In this document: piece after piece, positions 1-9,041 of the stretch | Position numbering within the stretch: position 1 is the stretch's first letter | How the letters are laid out: every line of letters begins with the position of its first letter | Assembly (NCBI GenBank): GCA_963828555.1 | Contig: CAWHEL010000002.1 | Location: 1,240,001 to 1,304,000 of the forward strand | Reading direction: 5' to 3' | From: JADJPO01 sp963828555 | GTDB taxonomy: Bacteria; Actinomycetota; Actinomycetes; Actinomycetales; Kineosporiaceae | DNA: 64,000 nucleotides | Notes under the pieces: generated by a model | Databases searched by the model: none | What the model saw: the letters and a program-made list of their open reading frames with translations, nothing else | Told to the model about the DNA's origin: nothing | Translations under genes and position numbers: made by a program

Positions 1-767
1 ATGATGGACGTCGTGGCCGGGTCGGCGGCCAGCGCGGCCAGCGCCTGGCGGGTCGAGCGACCCTGCACCGTCGCGGAGAGGTCCCGCCCGCCCACGCCCA
101 GGCAGTGACTCATGCCCACCCCGGCGGCGTCCAGCAGGCACATCACCTGCTGCGCGCCCGTGCCCGACGCGGCGACCAGGCCGACCGACCCCGCGCGCAC
201 CGCGTTGGCGAAGCCGAGGGCCACCCCGCCGATCACCGCGGTGCCGCAGTCCGGCCCCATCACCAGCAGGTCCGCCGCCGCCGCGGCGTCCTTGAGCGCG
301 AGCTCGTCCTCGACGGAGACGTTGTCCGAGAAGAGCATCACGCTCAGCCCCGCCTCCAGCGCCTCGTGCGCCTCGGCCGCGGCGTTCGGCCCCGGCACCG
401 AGACCAGGGCCAGGGTGGCTGATCCGGTCCGGGCCGCGGTGCGCAGGGTGCGCGCCGGCCCGGCCTCACCGACCCCGCCGGCCGCGGCGCCGGCCGCCTT
501 CAGCGCGGCCAGTGCACCCTCCAGCGCGGCCAGCCCGGCCTCCAGCCCGGCGTCGCCCTGCCCGCGGACGGCGACCAGCAGGTCGTTCGGCCCCACCGGC
601 TCGGCGGCGGTGAACCCCATGCCGGAGAGCAGCTCCAGGTTGAGCTCGGTACCCATCGCAACCAGCGCCGCGCTCACCCCCGGCGCGGCGCCGACGTCCC
701 GCGAGACCTGCATCAGGCTCACCGAGTCGTAGTACACGCCGCGGCGGATCTGCACGCTGTCAGCCAA
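1..767 (-). CDS. fdrA: FdrA-family protein (AllF-like, acyl-CoA synthetase fold), 3' end outside window
   Basis: About 255 residues are visible and the gene runs off the left edge. The start is a TTG inside the string TTGGCTGA, where the stop of the upstream DUF2877 gene overlaps it, so the two genes are probably translationally coupled. The N-terminus reads VRRGVYYDSVSLM-like (seen as RRGVYYDSVSLMQVSRDV), which is typical of FdrA. Further on are MGPDCGTAVI, ASGTGAQQV and GVGGRDLS, the CoA-binding and phospho-loop motifs shared with succinyl-CoA ligase alpha. In enterobacteria FdrA (AllF) acts with AllG and AllH to transfer the carbamoyl group of oxalurate to phosphate, giving oxamate and carbamoyl phosphate. 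The substrate here is not shown; the barbiturase and carbamate kinase nearby suggest a ureido acid. Confidence 0.85.
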   Translation of the reverse strand, partial: MADSVQIRRGVYYDSVSLMQVSRDVGAAPGVSAALVAMGTELNLELLSGMGFTAAEPVGPNDLLVAVRGQGDAGLEAGLAALEGALAALKAAGAAAGGVGEAGPARTLRTAARTGSATLALVSVPGPNAAAEAHEALEAGLSVMLFSDNVSVEDELALKDAAAAADLLVMGPDCGTAVIGGVALGFANAVRAGSVGLVAASGTGAQQVMCLLDAAGVGMSHCLGVGGRDLSATVQGRSTRQALAALAADPATTSI

Positions 768-1626
768 GGCTCACCTCCGGGTAGGGAACACGATCGGGCA
801 GCACGGCGGATGCGGCGAGCAGAGCCTGGACGGCGCCGAGCAGTCCGGCGACCAGGTCCCGTCCGGAGCTGTGCCCGATCGCCAGCACCGCGGGCAGGTG
901 GTGCTGAGCAGCAGGGACGTTGCCGGCCAGCACGGCGTCTACGAGGGTGACCGCCTGTGGCAGGGCGTACCCCTGCCGAGCGGCCCCGACCAGGGCGGCC
1001 GACAACGCCGTGGTCCGCGGATACGCCGGGGCGAGCGCCGCTGCCTCGACGCCGCGACCCCAGGCGTGCAGGACGAGCAGCGCGCCGCAGAGCGCGTCGT
1101 CCCCGCTCGGGGTGAGTCCCGGACCGGCGCCGACCAGCGGCGCCCAGGTGGCGCCGTCCGCCCGGCCGGCGAGTACGGCGGCGGCGACGTCGCCGGCCCG
1201 GCGCACCAGGTGAGGGGAGGGAGCGGCGGTGGCGAGCAGGTCGGTGAGCCCAGTTCCGGCCGGACTCGGCCGGGCCGGCACGACCCGGGGCGGGCGCCAG
1301 GCACGCACCGCCTCAACCGTCACCCCGGGCAGCTCGACCCGGCCCTCGCCCACCCGCACCTGATCTCCGACGGCGACCCGCCACCCGCCGTCCGCCGGCC
1401 GGGCCAGGCGCAGGCCGCCGGGCAGCAGCAGGGCACCGGGAGCAAGTACCGGCAGCAGGTCAGGCAGCGAGTCGTCCGGATCGGTGGCGTCGACCAGCAG
1501 GTACAGGGCCGCCGGGAAGGTCGCCGCCACCCGGGCCACGCGGACCGGGCCGTGCACGAGGGCCGCCGTCAGCGGCGACCACGCGGCAGGCGACACAGCA
1601 GCGCGGGCTGCCGGGCGCACGGTCAC
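760..1626 (-). CDS. DUF2877 protein (AllH-like partner of FdrA)
   Basis: This protein of about 288 residues carries the DUF2877 hallmark GLTPSGDDALCGALLVLH followed by a second conserved block (IGHSSGRDLVAGLLGAV). DUF2877 proteins (AllH, formerly YlbF) are the third component of the FdrA/AllG/AllH transcarbamoylase. I chose the GTG at 1626 because an AGGAG sits about 8 bases upstream; the reading frame stays open to 1722 but that would run into the divergent pucR. The stop overlaps the fdrA start. The expected DUF1116 partner (AllG) is not in the window and would lie to the left, beyond fdrA. Confidence 0.8.
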   Translation of the reverse strand: MTVRPAARAAVSPAAWSPLTAALVHGPVRVARVAATFPAALYLLVDATDPDDSLPDLLPVLAPGALLLPGGLRLARPADGGWRVAVGDQVRVGEGRVELPGVTVEAVRAWRPPRVVPARPSPAGTGLTDLLATAAPSPHLVRRAGDVAAAVLAGRADGATWAPLVGAGPGLTPSGDDALCGALLVLHAWGRGVEAAALAPAYPRTTALSAALVGAARQGYALPQAVTLVDAVLAGNVPAAQHHLPAVLAIGHSSGRDLVAGLLGAVQALLAASAVLPDRVPYPEVSLG

Positions 1627-1692
1627 GGAGGCGGCTCCTGCTCGCGGAGAAGGGGTGGGTTGTGACGCTATCCCGCAGTTACAGTGACGCTT

Positions 1693-3429
1693 ATGGCCGA
1701 TGTTGCCAACGATCGACAGCACACCGGTCTGGAACTGCCAATCATCGCCCCACCCCCGGAGACCGGCGCGGTCACCCCGCCGCCGACCCTGGCCGACCTG
1801 GTGAACCAGGGCGACCCGGGCGCGGTCGAGGTGCTCACCGGTGAGGTCGGCATGGACCGCCCGGTGCTACGGGTCACCCTGCTCACCGCCGCCGCGTTGC
1901 CCGAGCGGGACCTGACCGGGCACCTGGTGCTGACCACGACCGAGGCGCTGGCCGAGGCCGAGGCCACCGGCCGGGATCTGGTCGCCGAGCTGGCCGCCGC
2001 GGAGATCACCGGTCTCGCCGTGCAGCGCTCGCCGACCCGTCCGGTACCCGCCTCCGCGCTGGCCGCGGCCACCGGGGCCGACCTTCCGCTGGTCGCGCTC
2101 GACGGCCACGCCAGCCTGGACGGCCTGGTCAACGCCTACATCTCCCGGGTGCACGGGGCCCAGCGCCAGCTGCTCGAGCGCACCGACGAGGTGCACCGCG
2201 CACTGCTGCACGTGGTGCTCACCGGTGGCGACCTGCGCGATCTGTGCGAACAGCTGGTCGGACTGCTGCACGGGGCCGCCGTGGTGACCTCCACCGACGG
2301 CCGGGTGCTCGCCGGCGCCGGTGCCCCCGGCGAGCTCGACCACGCGATGGCTCTGGACTGCTTCGACCGCACCGGCCGGTTCATCGTCGAGTACGAACCG
2401 GTCGGCATCCGCACCCCGACCGATGTGTCGGGCAGCCAGGCCGACCGGTGGCGGCGCGCCATGGTGCGGATCGTCGCCGGCGCGCACGACCACGGGCGCC
2501 TGGTCGCCTTCTCCAGCACCCGGGCCCTTACCGCGGACGACGTGCACCTGCTCGAGCGGGCCGCGACCGTCGCGGCGCTGGCGATCACCAAGCAGCAGGC
2601 GGTGTCGACGGTCGAGGGCAAGTACCGGGCGGAGTTCCTGCGCGACGCCCTGGCCGGGCGGGCCGGCGACCCGCAACAGCTGATCGCCCACGCCGAGTCC
2701 CTGGGCTGGGACCTGGGGCGGCCGGCGGTGGTCGTGGTGGCCGAGATCGACGCGGACGACGAGGCCGCGGGCCTGCCCCGCGAGGAGGTGCGCGCGATCC
2801 AGGAGCGGTTCGCCCGGGCCTGGGCCCAGGCGGTGCGGGTCCGCGACACCGACGCCCCGTGCGTGGGGTTCAGCCGCGAGGTGGTCACCGTGCTCGGGGT
2901 GGGCCGCGACCAGGCGGCCGAGGCGACCATGCAGACCGTGCGGGACGTCGTCCGGGTGGTGCGCGGGGACGGCGGCGGCGGACGGCGCAGCTTCTCCACC
3001 GGCGTCTCCCGCCCGATCACCACCCCGGCGCAGCTGCCCTCGGCGTATGAGGAGGCGCTCAAGGCGGTGGCCGTCGGCCGGCAGGTGCACGGCGACGGTG
3101 CGCTGACCCACTTCGACGGCCTGGGCATCTTCCGCCTGCTCGCCCTGGTGCCCGACAGCGCCGACCTGCGCCGTTTCGTCACCGAGGCGCTGGGTGACCT
3201 GGCCACCGACGCCGCGCGGGAGAACGCCGACCTGCGCCAGACCCTGACCGTGCTGCTGGACACCAACCTCAACGTGGCCGAGACCGCACGGGTCCTGCAC
3301 TTCCACTACAACACCCTGCGCTACCGGATCACCAAGTTGGAGCGCATGGTCGGCCCGTTCACCACCGACCCCCAGCTGCGGCTGACCCTGGCCCTGGCGC
3401 TCAAGGTGATCCAGATGCGCGGCCTGTAG
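1693..3429 (+). CDS. pucR: PucR-family transcriptional regulator
   Basis: This is a 578-residue regulator with the PucR layout. An N-terminal ligand-sensing PucR domain fills roughly residues 20-140, a CdaR/GGDEF-like middle region follows, and a C-terminal helix-turn-helix (HTH_30) near residues 515-570 reads NVAETARVLHFHYNTLRYRI. PucR proteins control purine, allantoin and related nitrogen-source genes. It is transcribed away from the DUF2877/fdrA pair and towards the permease, which fits local control of the catabolic island. The ATG at 1693 was preferred; an in-frame GTG at 1684 is an equally possible start and adds three residues. No clear ribosome binding site decides between them. Confidence 0.85.
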   Translation: MADVANDRQHTGLELPIIAPPPETGAVTPPPTLADLVNQGDPGAVEVLTGEVGMDRPVLRVTLLTAAALPERDLTGHLVLTTTEALAEAEATGRDLVAELAAAEITGLAVQRSPTRPVPASALAAATGADLPLVALDGHASLDGLVNAYISRVHGAQRQLLERTDEVHRALLHVVLTGGDLRDLCEQLVGLLHGAAVVTSTDGRVLAGAGAPGELDHAMALDCFDRTGRFIVEYEPVGIRTPTDVSGSQADRWRRAMVRIVAGAHDHGRLVAFSSTRALTADDVHLLERAATVAALAITKQQAVSTVEGKYRAEFLRDALAGRAGDPQQLIAHAESLGWDLGRPAVVVVAEIDADDEAAGLPREEVRAIQERFARAWAQAVRVRDTDAPCVGFSREVVTVLGVGRDQAAEATMQTVRDVVRVVRGDGGGGRRSFSTGVSRPITTPAQLPSAYEEALKAVAVGRQVHGDGALTHFDGLGIFRLLALVPDSADLRRFVTEALGDLATDAARENADLRQTLTVLLDTNLNVAETARVLHFHYNTLRYRITKLERMVGPFTTDPQLRLTLALALKVIQMRGL

Positions 3430-3623
3430 CGGTACGGCTACGAATATCGCCAAATATCGGTTCGATCACCTGTCAGGTTTTACCGAACGGCAACCGTTGT
3501 CACGTCGCTACCGTGTCCCCGACGCATCAGCCGATGTGACGCAGCACACCGTGGATCCGGGGTGCCCGGTGTGCACCCCCCGCGTCCGGTGGCACCACCA
3601 CCGGCGGGACAAGGAGGAGCCGG

Positions 3624-5069
3624 ATGGCCCTGGGTTGGAAACTCCACGGTGACGGAAAGACCGTTGGCCCCAACGACGTGGTCGCTCCTGACGAGCGGCT
3701 CTCCTGGGGCAAGACCATCGGGCTGGGCGCCCAGCACGTGGTGGCCATGTTCGGGGCCACGTTCGTCTTCCCGCTGATCATGGGACTGAACGCCCAGCTC
3801 GCGATCATGATGAGCGGCATCGCCACGATCTGCTTCCTGCTCATCGTGCAGGGCAAGGTGCCCAGCTACCTGGGCACGTCGGCCTCCTTCGTCGGCGGCG
3901 TCGCGGCGATCCGTGCGCAGGAGGGTGCCACCTCGGCCAGGGTCACCGGCGCGATCCTGCTGGCCGGCCTGATCTTGGCCCTGGTCGGCGTCGCCATCCA
4001 CTTCCTCGGCTCCGCCGTGCTGCACAAGGTGCTGCCGCCGGTGGTCACCGGCGCCGTGGTGATGCTGATCGGCTTCAACCTGGCACCCGTGGTGGCCAAC
4101 ATCTACTGGCCGCAGGACCAGTGGGTGGCCCTGCTGGTGATGATCTTCGCGATCGTCTGCGGGGTGGCCCTGAAGGGCTTCGCCGGCCGGATCGCCATCT
4201 TCCTCTCCCTGATCTTCGGGTTCGCCCTGTCCTGGGTCTTCGACAAGACCTTCGGCAAGATCACTTCCTTCGACGCCGGCGCGGGTGAGGTGACTGAGCA
4301 CTTCCGGGTCAACTTCGCCGGGGTGGACGCCGCGTCCTGGATCGGCTTCCCGCCGCACACCTCCGTGGTGGACGGCAAGGAGATCGTCGGCTGGCACGCG
4401 CCCACCTTCTCCATGGCCGCCGTCCTGCTGGTCCTGCCCGCCGTGATCGCCCTGATCGCGGAGAACACCGGCCACGTCAAGGCGGTCGCCGAGATGACCG
4501 GCGCCGACCTCGACGGCGTGATGGGCCGGGCGATCGCCGCGGACGGCGTCGGCACCATGCTTGCCTCCTCGGTCGGCGGCTCGCCCACCACCACTTACGC
4601 CGAGAACATCGGCGTGATGGCGGCCACCCGGGTCTACTCCACCGCGGCCTACTACGTGGCGGCGATCGTCGCGATCCTGTTCGGCCTCTCGCCCAAGTTC
4701 GGGGCCCTGGTCGCGGCCACCCCGGGCGGCGTCCTGGGCGGGATCACGGTGGTCCTCTACGGCATGATCGGCCTGCTCGGCGCGAAGATCTGGAAGGAGA
4801 ACCAGGTCGACTTCGCCAACCCGATCAACCTGATCCCGGTCGCGGCGGGCATCATCATCGCGATCGGCAACACCAAGCTGGTCTTCTCCGACACCTTCAG
4901 CCTGGAGGGCATCGCGCTGGGCACGATCGTGACCATCGCCGCCTACCACCTGGCCGTGGCCCTGGCTCCGGCGGACCTGAAGAACCGCCACCACGGGGCG
5001 ATCAGCGTCTACCCGGAGGTCGACATCTCCGGCGCGGACGACACCGCACCACACCGCCATCACGACTGA
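3624..5069 (+). CDS. NCS2-family uracil/xanthine permease
   Basis: The 481-residue protein has about 12-14 hydrophobic segments and the NCS2 signatures QHVVAMFGATFVFPLIMG near the N-terminus and TTTYAENIGVMAATRVYS in the substrate-binding repeat. The latter is closer to UraA-type uracil permeases than to the QNxG xanthine type, so uracil or a similar pyrimidine is a likely substrate. The start is an ATG behind an AAGGAGGAG site. It lies between pucR and the molybdenum hydroxylase genes and probably imports their substrate. The nucleobase specificity cannot be settled from sequence alone. Confidence 0.85.
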   Translation: MALGWKLHGDGKTVGPNDVVAPDERLSWGKTIGLGAQHVVAMFGATFVFPLIMGLNAQLAIMMSGIATICFLLIVQGKVPSYLGTSASFVGGVAAIRAQEGATSARVTGAILLAGLILALVGVAIHFLGSAVLHKVLPPVVTGAVVMLIGFNLAPVVANIYWPQDQWVALLVMIFAIVCGVALKGFAGRIAIFLSLIFGFALSWVFDKTFGKITSFDAGAGEVTEHFRVNFAGVDAASWIGFPPHTSVVDGKEIVGWHAPTFSMAAVLLVLPAVIALIAENTGHVKAVAEMTGADLDGVMGRAIAADGVGTMLASSVGGSPTTTYAENIGVMAATRVYSTAAYYVAAIVAILFGLSPKFGALVAATPGGVLGGITVVLYGMIGLLGAKIWKENQVDFANPINLIPVAAGIIIAIGNTKLVFSDTFSLEGIALGTIVTIAAYHLAVALAPADLKNRHHGAISVYPEVDISGADDTAPHRHHD

Positions 5070-5087
5070 CCCCACGCAGCGCGGCGA

Positions 5088-5121
5088 GGGGCCGCCCGGA
5101 TAGTGACATCCGGGCGGCCCC
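5088..5121 (+). terminator. Strong hairpin after the permease gene
   Basis: Perfect 14-base arms (GGGGCCGCCCGGAT and its complement) enclose a 6-base loop, 18 bases after the permease stop. There is no long T run, as is common for actinobacterial terminators. It separates the permease from the molybdenum hydroxylase operon. Confidence 0.75.
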
Positions 5122-5188
5122 TGCCCGTTCACTCCTCGGGGCGGTCCCGCCCTGGCCGAGTTCGCCGACGAAAGGCAGGATCGGGACG

Positions 5189-6061
5189 GTGAAGCCACCA
5201 CCCTTCGACTACCACGCTCCGACCAGCGTGGACGACGCGGTCGCCGTGCTGGCCGAGGTCGGTCACGTCGGCAAGGTGCTCGCCGGGGGGCAGAGCCTGA
5301 TCCCGATCCTCAACATGCGGCTCGCCTCGCCCGCTCACCTGGTCGACATCAACCGGGTCGCCGGGCTGGACGGCGTGCAGGTCACCCCGGCCGGGGTGCG
5401 TGTCGGAGCGCTGGTGCGACACGCCTCGTTGGAGCGCGACCCGCAGGCCTGGACGGCGATCCCCTTGCTGCGCCAGGCGCTGCTCACGGTCGCCCATCCG
5501 GTGATCCGCAACCGGGGCACCACCCTGGGCTCCATCGTGCACGCCGACCCGAGCGGGGAGATGCCGGCGGTGCTGATGCTCACCGGCGGCTGGGTCGAGG
5601 CGACCAGCGTGCGCGGCGTCCGGCGGATCCCCGCGCAGGACTTCTTCCTCGGCCCCCTGGAATGTGCCCTCGCCGACGACGAACTGGCCACCGCGGTGCA
5701 CTTCGACGTCCTGCCCGCCGGCGCGGGGACGGCGTTCGAGGAGATCACCCGGCGGCACGGGGACTACGGGCTGGCCGGGGTGGCCGCCGCGGTCACCGTC
5801 GCCGAGGGCGTGATCACCGGGGCGCGGGTCAGCGTCAGCTCGCTCACCCCGACCCCGGCCGTACTCGACCTGGGTGACCTGCTGACCGGGCAACCGGCCG
5901 AGAGCGCCGATTGGGCGGGCGCCGCGGAGGTCGTGCGTGGCTGGGTCGACCCGGACGGCGACCTCCATGCGGACACCGAGTACCGCCGGGTGCTGGCCGG
6001 CGCCCTGGCCGAGCGCGTGCTCGCCACGGCCGCGCGCAACGCGACCCGCACCGAGCAGTAG
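5189..6061 (+). CDS. Molybdenum hydroxylase FAD-binding subunit (CoxM/XdhB type)
   Basis: The 290-residue protein matches the FAD-binding medium subunit of xanthine dehydrogenase/CO dehydrogenase-type enzymes. It carries AGGQSLIPILNMRLASP near residue 32, which binds FAD, and the second FAD motif TTLGSIVHADPSGEMPA near residue 111. The start is a GTG behind AGGATCGGGAC. It is the first gene of a tightly packed operon (FAD subunit, iron-sulfur subunit, molybdopterin subunit, CoxG-like, nitrilase). The subunit would take electrons from the 2Fe-2S subunit and pass them to the acceptor. Confidence 0.9.
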   Translation: MKPPPFDYHAPTSVDDAVAVLAEVGHVGKVLAGGQSLIPILNMRLASPAHLVDINRVAGLDGVQVTPAGVRVGALVRHASLERDPQAWTAIPLLRQALLTVAHPVIRNRGTTLGSIVHADPSGEMPAVLMLTGGWVEATSVRGVRRIPAQDFFLGPLECALADDELATAVHFDVLPAGAGTAFEEITRRHGDYGLAGVAAAVTVAEGVITGARVSVSSLTPTPAVLDLGDLLTGQPAESADWAGAAEVVRGWVDPDGDLHADTEYRRVLAGALAERVLATAARNATRTEQ

Positions 6062-6069
6062 GAGGCACG

Positions 6070-6591
6070 ATGACGATCAGCCCGGCCACCGGCGAGCGGC
6101 TGCACGAGATCCGGCTGCGGGTGAACGGCACCTCCCGGACGGCGCAGGTGCCCGCGCGACGCCTGCTGTCCGACGTCCTGCGCCATGATCTGGGCCTGAC
6201 CGGCACCCACGTGGGGTGCGAGCACGGGGTGTGCGGGGCCTGCACGGTGCTGCTGGACGGCGCGCCGATCCGGTCGTGCCTGATCTTCGCGATCAGCGCG
6301 CAGGACCACGAGATCACCACGGTGGAGGGGCTTGCTTCCCGGGCCGGCTGCGCCGACGGTGAACTGGGCCCGGTGCAGCAGGCCTTCGTGGAGTGCCACG
6401 GCCTGCAGTGCGGGTTCTGCACCCCGGGCTTCCTGACCACCGTGACGGCCTACCTGGAGGCCAACCCCGACCCGACGCCCGAGGAGGCCCGGGAGGCGAT
6501 CTCGGGAAACCTGTGCCGCTGCACCGGGTACCAGAACATCGTCCGCTCGGTCGGGCGGGCGGCCGAGATCATGCGGGAGCGGCAGCCATGA
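6070..6591 (+). CDS. Molybdenum hydroxylase 2Fe-2S subunit (CoxS/XdhC type)
   Basis: The 173-residue protein has both iron-sulfur domains of this family. The plant-type cluster is GCEHGVCGACTVLLDG with a later SCL cysteine, and the C-terminal helical cluster is CHGLQCGFCTPGF followed by NLCRCTGYQNI. The ATG at 6070 follows GGAGG with good spacing; the frame is open further upstream but that part overlaps the FAD subunit. Its stop overlaps the start of the large subunit in ATGA. Its role is to carry electrons from the molybdenum site to FAD. Confidence 0.92.
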   Translation: MTISPATGERLHEIRLRVNGTSRTAQVPARRLLSDVLRHDLGLTGTHVGCEHGVCGACTVLLDGAPIRSCLIFAISAQDHEITTVEGLASRAGCADGELGPVQQAFVECHGLQCGFCTPGFLTTVTAYLEANPDPTPEEAREAISGNLCRCTGYQNIVRSVGRAAEIMRERQP

Positions 6592-9041
6592 CCACCCGAT
6601 ACGTCGGTGCCCCGGTGCAGCGCCGCGAGGATCCTCGCCTGGTCACCGGCAACGGCCGCTTCCTCGACGACCTCGGCCGGGGGGCGCTGGCCGCGGCGTT
6701 CGTGCGCAGCCCGTTCGCGCATGCCCGGATCATCGACATCGACGTCTCGGCGGTGGTGGACGTCGAGGGGGTGCTCGCCGTCTACACCCACGAGGACCTC
6801 GACGGGCGGGTCGGTGAGCGGCTGCCGCTGCTGATCCCGCACCCGGCGCTGACCCACCCGATGACCGGGTACGCCCTGGCCGCCCAGGTGGTCAAGCACG
6901 TCGGCGAACCGGTGGTGATGGTGGTCGCCGTCGACCGTTACGTCGCCGAGGACGCCTGCGCCCTGATCGAGGTGCGCTACGAGGAACTGCCGGTGGTGGT
7001 CGGCGTCGAGACCGCTCGCGCAGCAACGCATCTGGTGCACCCGGAGGCGCCCGGCAACGTCTCGGCGCACCTGGTGCAGGAGAACGGCGACGCCCGCGCC
7101 GCGATCGCCGCCGCGCCGCACCGGCTCGAGCTGGATCTGCACATCGACCGCAGCGCCTCCATGCCGATGGAGGGCAAAGGTGTTCTTGCGCAATGGAACA
7201 ACGATGACCAGTCGCTGCTAATCCACTCCTCCACGCAGTCCTCGACCGGGGTCCGCGCCGCGGTGGCTTCCAAGCTGGGCATGCCGTTGGCCAAGGTGGC
7301 GTGCGTGGCCCCGGACATCGGCGGCGGCTTCGGGGTGAAGATCGTGCACCCCTGGCCGGAGGAGGTGCTGGTGCCCTGGGCCGCGCGCCGGCTCGGCCGG
7401 GACGTCAAGTGGGTGGAGGACCGGCGGGAGCACTTCATCTCCAGCGCGCACGAGCGCGCCCAGGTGCAGCACGTCGAGGTCGGCTTCGACGACGAGGGCC
7501 GGATCCTCGGCCTCGACGTCACCTTCTGGCACGACAACGGGGCCTACACGCCCTACGGGATCATCGTGCCGATCATCACCTCCACCCAGTTGCTCGGCCC
7601 GTACAAGCCCGGCGCCTACCGGGTGGAGTTCTTCAGTCTGTTCACGAACACGGTGATCGTGACCCCTTACCGCGGGGCGGGGCGCCCGCAGGGCGTGTTC
7701 GCGATGGAACGCACGATGGACGCCATCGCGGCCTATCTCGGCCGGGACCGGCTGCAGGTGCGGTCGGCGAACTTCATCCTCCCCGAGGAGATGCCCTACG
7801 ACCACGGGCTGATCTTCCAGGACGGGCGGCCCTACCGCTACGACTCGGGGGACTTCCCCGCCTCCCTCGCCTCGTTGACGTCCCTGGTCGGCTGGGAGGA
7901 CTTCGCCGAGTACCGTCGCCAGACCCGCGCGCAGGGGCGCCGGGTCGGGATCGGGATCGGGTGCTACGTCGAGGGAACCGGGGTCGGGCCGTACGAGGGT
8001 GCGCACATCCAGGTGGAGACCTCGGGCCGGGTGAACGTGGCGATCGGGCTGACCACCCAGGGCCAGGGCCACCAGACCGCGTTCGCCCAGATCGTCGCGG
8101 ACGAGCTCGGCGTGCCGATCGAGGACGTGCACGTCACGGCCGGCGACACCCGCCGGATGGCCTACGCCGTGGGCACCTTCGCCTCACGGGCCGCGGTGAT
8201 GAGCGGCAACGCGGTGGCACTGACAGCCCGCGCGGTGAAGGCGAAGGCGTTGCGGCTGGCCGCACGCGCACTGGAGGTGGACGAGTCCGATCTGGAGCTC
8301 GCGGACGGTGTGGTGCGGGTGGTCGGCTCGCCGCAGTCCTCGATCTCCCTCGGCACCCTGTCGGTGCTGTCGAACCCGTTGCGCTACGCGTTCGACGAGG
8401 CGGCCCGGGCGGCCACCCAGTTCGCCGGGCCGGCCGACCCGGACACCCCGCCGATCGCCGACGACGACGAACCGGGGCTGGAGGGCAAGGACTTCTACTC
8501 CCCCACCCAGTCCACCTTCGCCAACGGCATGCACGCGGCGATCGTGGAGACCGACCCGGTCACCGCGGAGATCAGGATTCTGCGCTACTGCGTGATCCAC
8601 GACTGCGGCAGGCTGATCAACCCGATGATCGTGGAGGGTCAGGTGCACGGCGGGGTGGCCCAGGGCGTGGGCGGGGCCCTGTACGAGCGGATGGCCTACG
8701 ACGAGACCGGCCAGCTGATGAACGCCTCGTTCATGGATTTCCTGATGCCCTACGCCTCAGAGATCCCGCACGTGGAGATCGACCACCTGGAGACGCCGTC
8801 CCCGCTGAACCCGTTGGGGGTCAAGGGGGCCGGGGAGGCCGGCTGCATCCCGGTGTCCGCGGTGATCGCCTCGGCGATCGAGGACGCCGAGGGGTTCGTG
8901 ATCACCGCGATGCCGATCTCGCCGAACGAGCTGTGGGACCTGCGTCGTCGGCACCAGGCAGGGCAGATCCCCTCCGTCGACCGCGCTGCTGTTGACCGTT
9001 CTGCCGCCGAGACCCACCCGCTCGAGGAGGAGCAGCCATGA
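6588..9041 (+). CDS. Molybdenum hydroxylase large (molybdopterin) subunit
   Basis: At 817 residues this is the normal length for the catalytic subunit of xanthine dehydrogenase/CoxL-like enzymes. It starts VGAPVQRREDPRLVTGNGRF, has GGGFGVK, and near residue 355 has PYRGAGRPQG. The last motif is the general hydroxylase type; the CO-dehydrogenase AYRCSFR loop is absent, so CO oxidation is unlikely. The catalytic glutamate lies in GVKGAGEAGCIPVSA near residue 745. The neighbouring uracil-type permease and barbiturase make uracil/thymine dehydrogenase (uracil to barbiturate) the best guess; a purine or another azine is possible. Confidence 0.9.
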   Translation: MTTRYVGAPVQRREDPRLVTGNGRFLDDLGRGALAAAFVRSPFAHARIIDIDVSAVVDVEGVLAVYTHEDLDGRVGERLPLLIPHPALTHPMTGYALAAQVVKHVGEPVVMVVAVDRYVAEDACALIEVRYEELPVVVGVETARAATHLVHPEAPGNVSAHLVQENGDARAAIAAAPHRLELDLHIDRSASMPMEGKGVLAQWNNDDQSLLIHSSTQSSTGVRAAVASKLGMPLAKVACVAPDIGGGFGVKIVHPWPEEVLVPWAARRLGRDVKWVEDRREHFISSAHERAQVQHVEVGFDDEGRILGLDVTFWHDNGAYTPYGIIVPIITSTQLLGPYKPGAYRVEFFSLFTNTVIVTPYRGAGRPQGVFAMERTMDAIAAYLGRDRLQVRSANFILPEEMPYDHGLIFQDGRPYRYDSGDFPASLASLTSLVGWEDFAEYRRQTRAQGRRVGIGIGCYVEGTGVGPYEGAHIQVETSGRVNVAIGLTTQGQGHQTAFAQIVADELGVPIEDVHVTAGDTRRMAYAVGTFASRAAVMSGNAVALTARAVKAKALRLAARALEVDESDLELADGVVRVVGSPQSSISLGTLSVLSNPLRYAFDEAARAATQFAGPADPDTPPIADDDEPGLEGKDFYSPTQSTFANGMHAAIVETDPVTAEIRILRYCVIHDCGRLINPMIVEGQVHGGVAQGVGGALYERMAYDETGQLMNASFMDFLMPYASEIPHVEIDHLETPSPLNPLGVKGAGEAGCIPVSAVIASAIEDAEGFVITAMPISPNELWDLRRRHQAGQIPSVDRAAVDRSAAETHPLEEEQP

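Noticed and set aside
3430..3623. Riboswitch or PucR operator before the permease
   Set aside because: An AATATCG repeat and a small AACGG/CCGTT dyad are visible, but neither forms a known riboswitch fold or a motif that I can assign.
3480..5201. A 573-residue open frame on the minus strand over the permease
   Set aside because: Rich in His, Gly, Arg and Asp, no domain, and lies fully opposite a clear NCS2 permease; it is a shadow produced by high third-position G+C.
6588..9041. CO dehydrogenase catalytic subunit
   Set aside because: The family resemblance and CoxG neighbour suggest it, but the AYRCSFR active-site loop of true CO dehydrogenase is absent; PYRGAGR is present instead.
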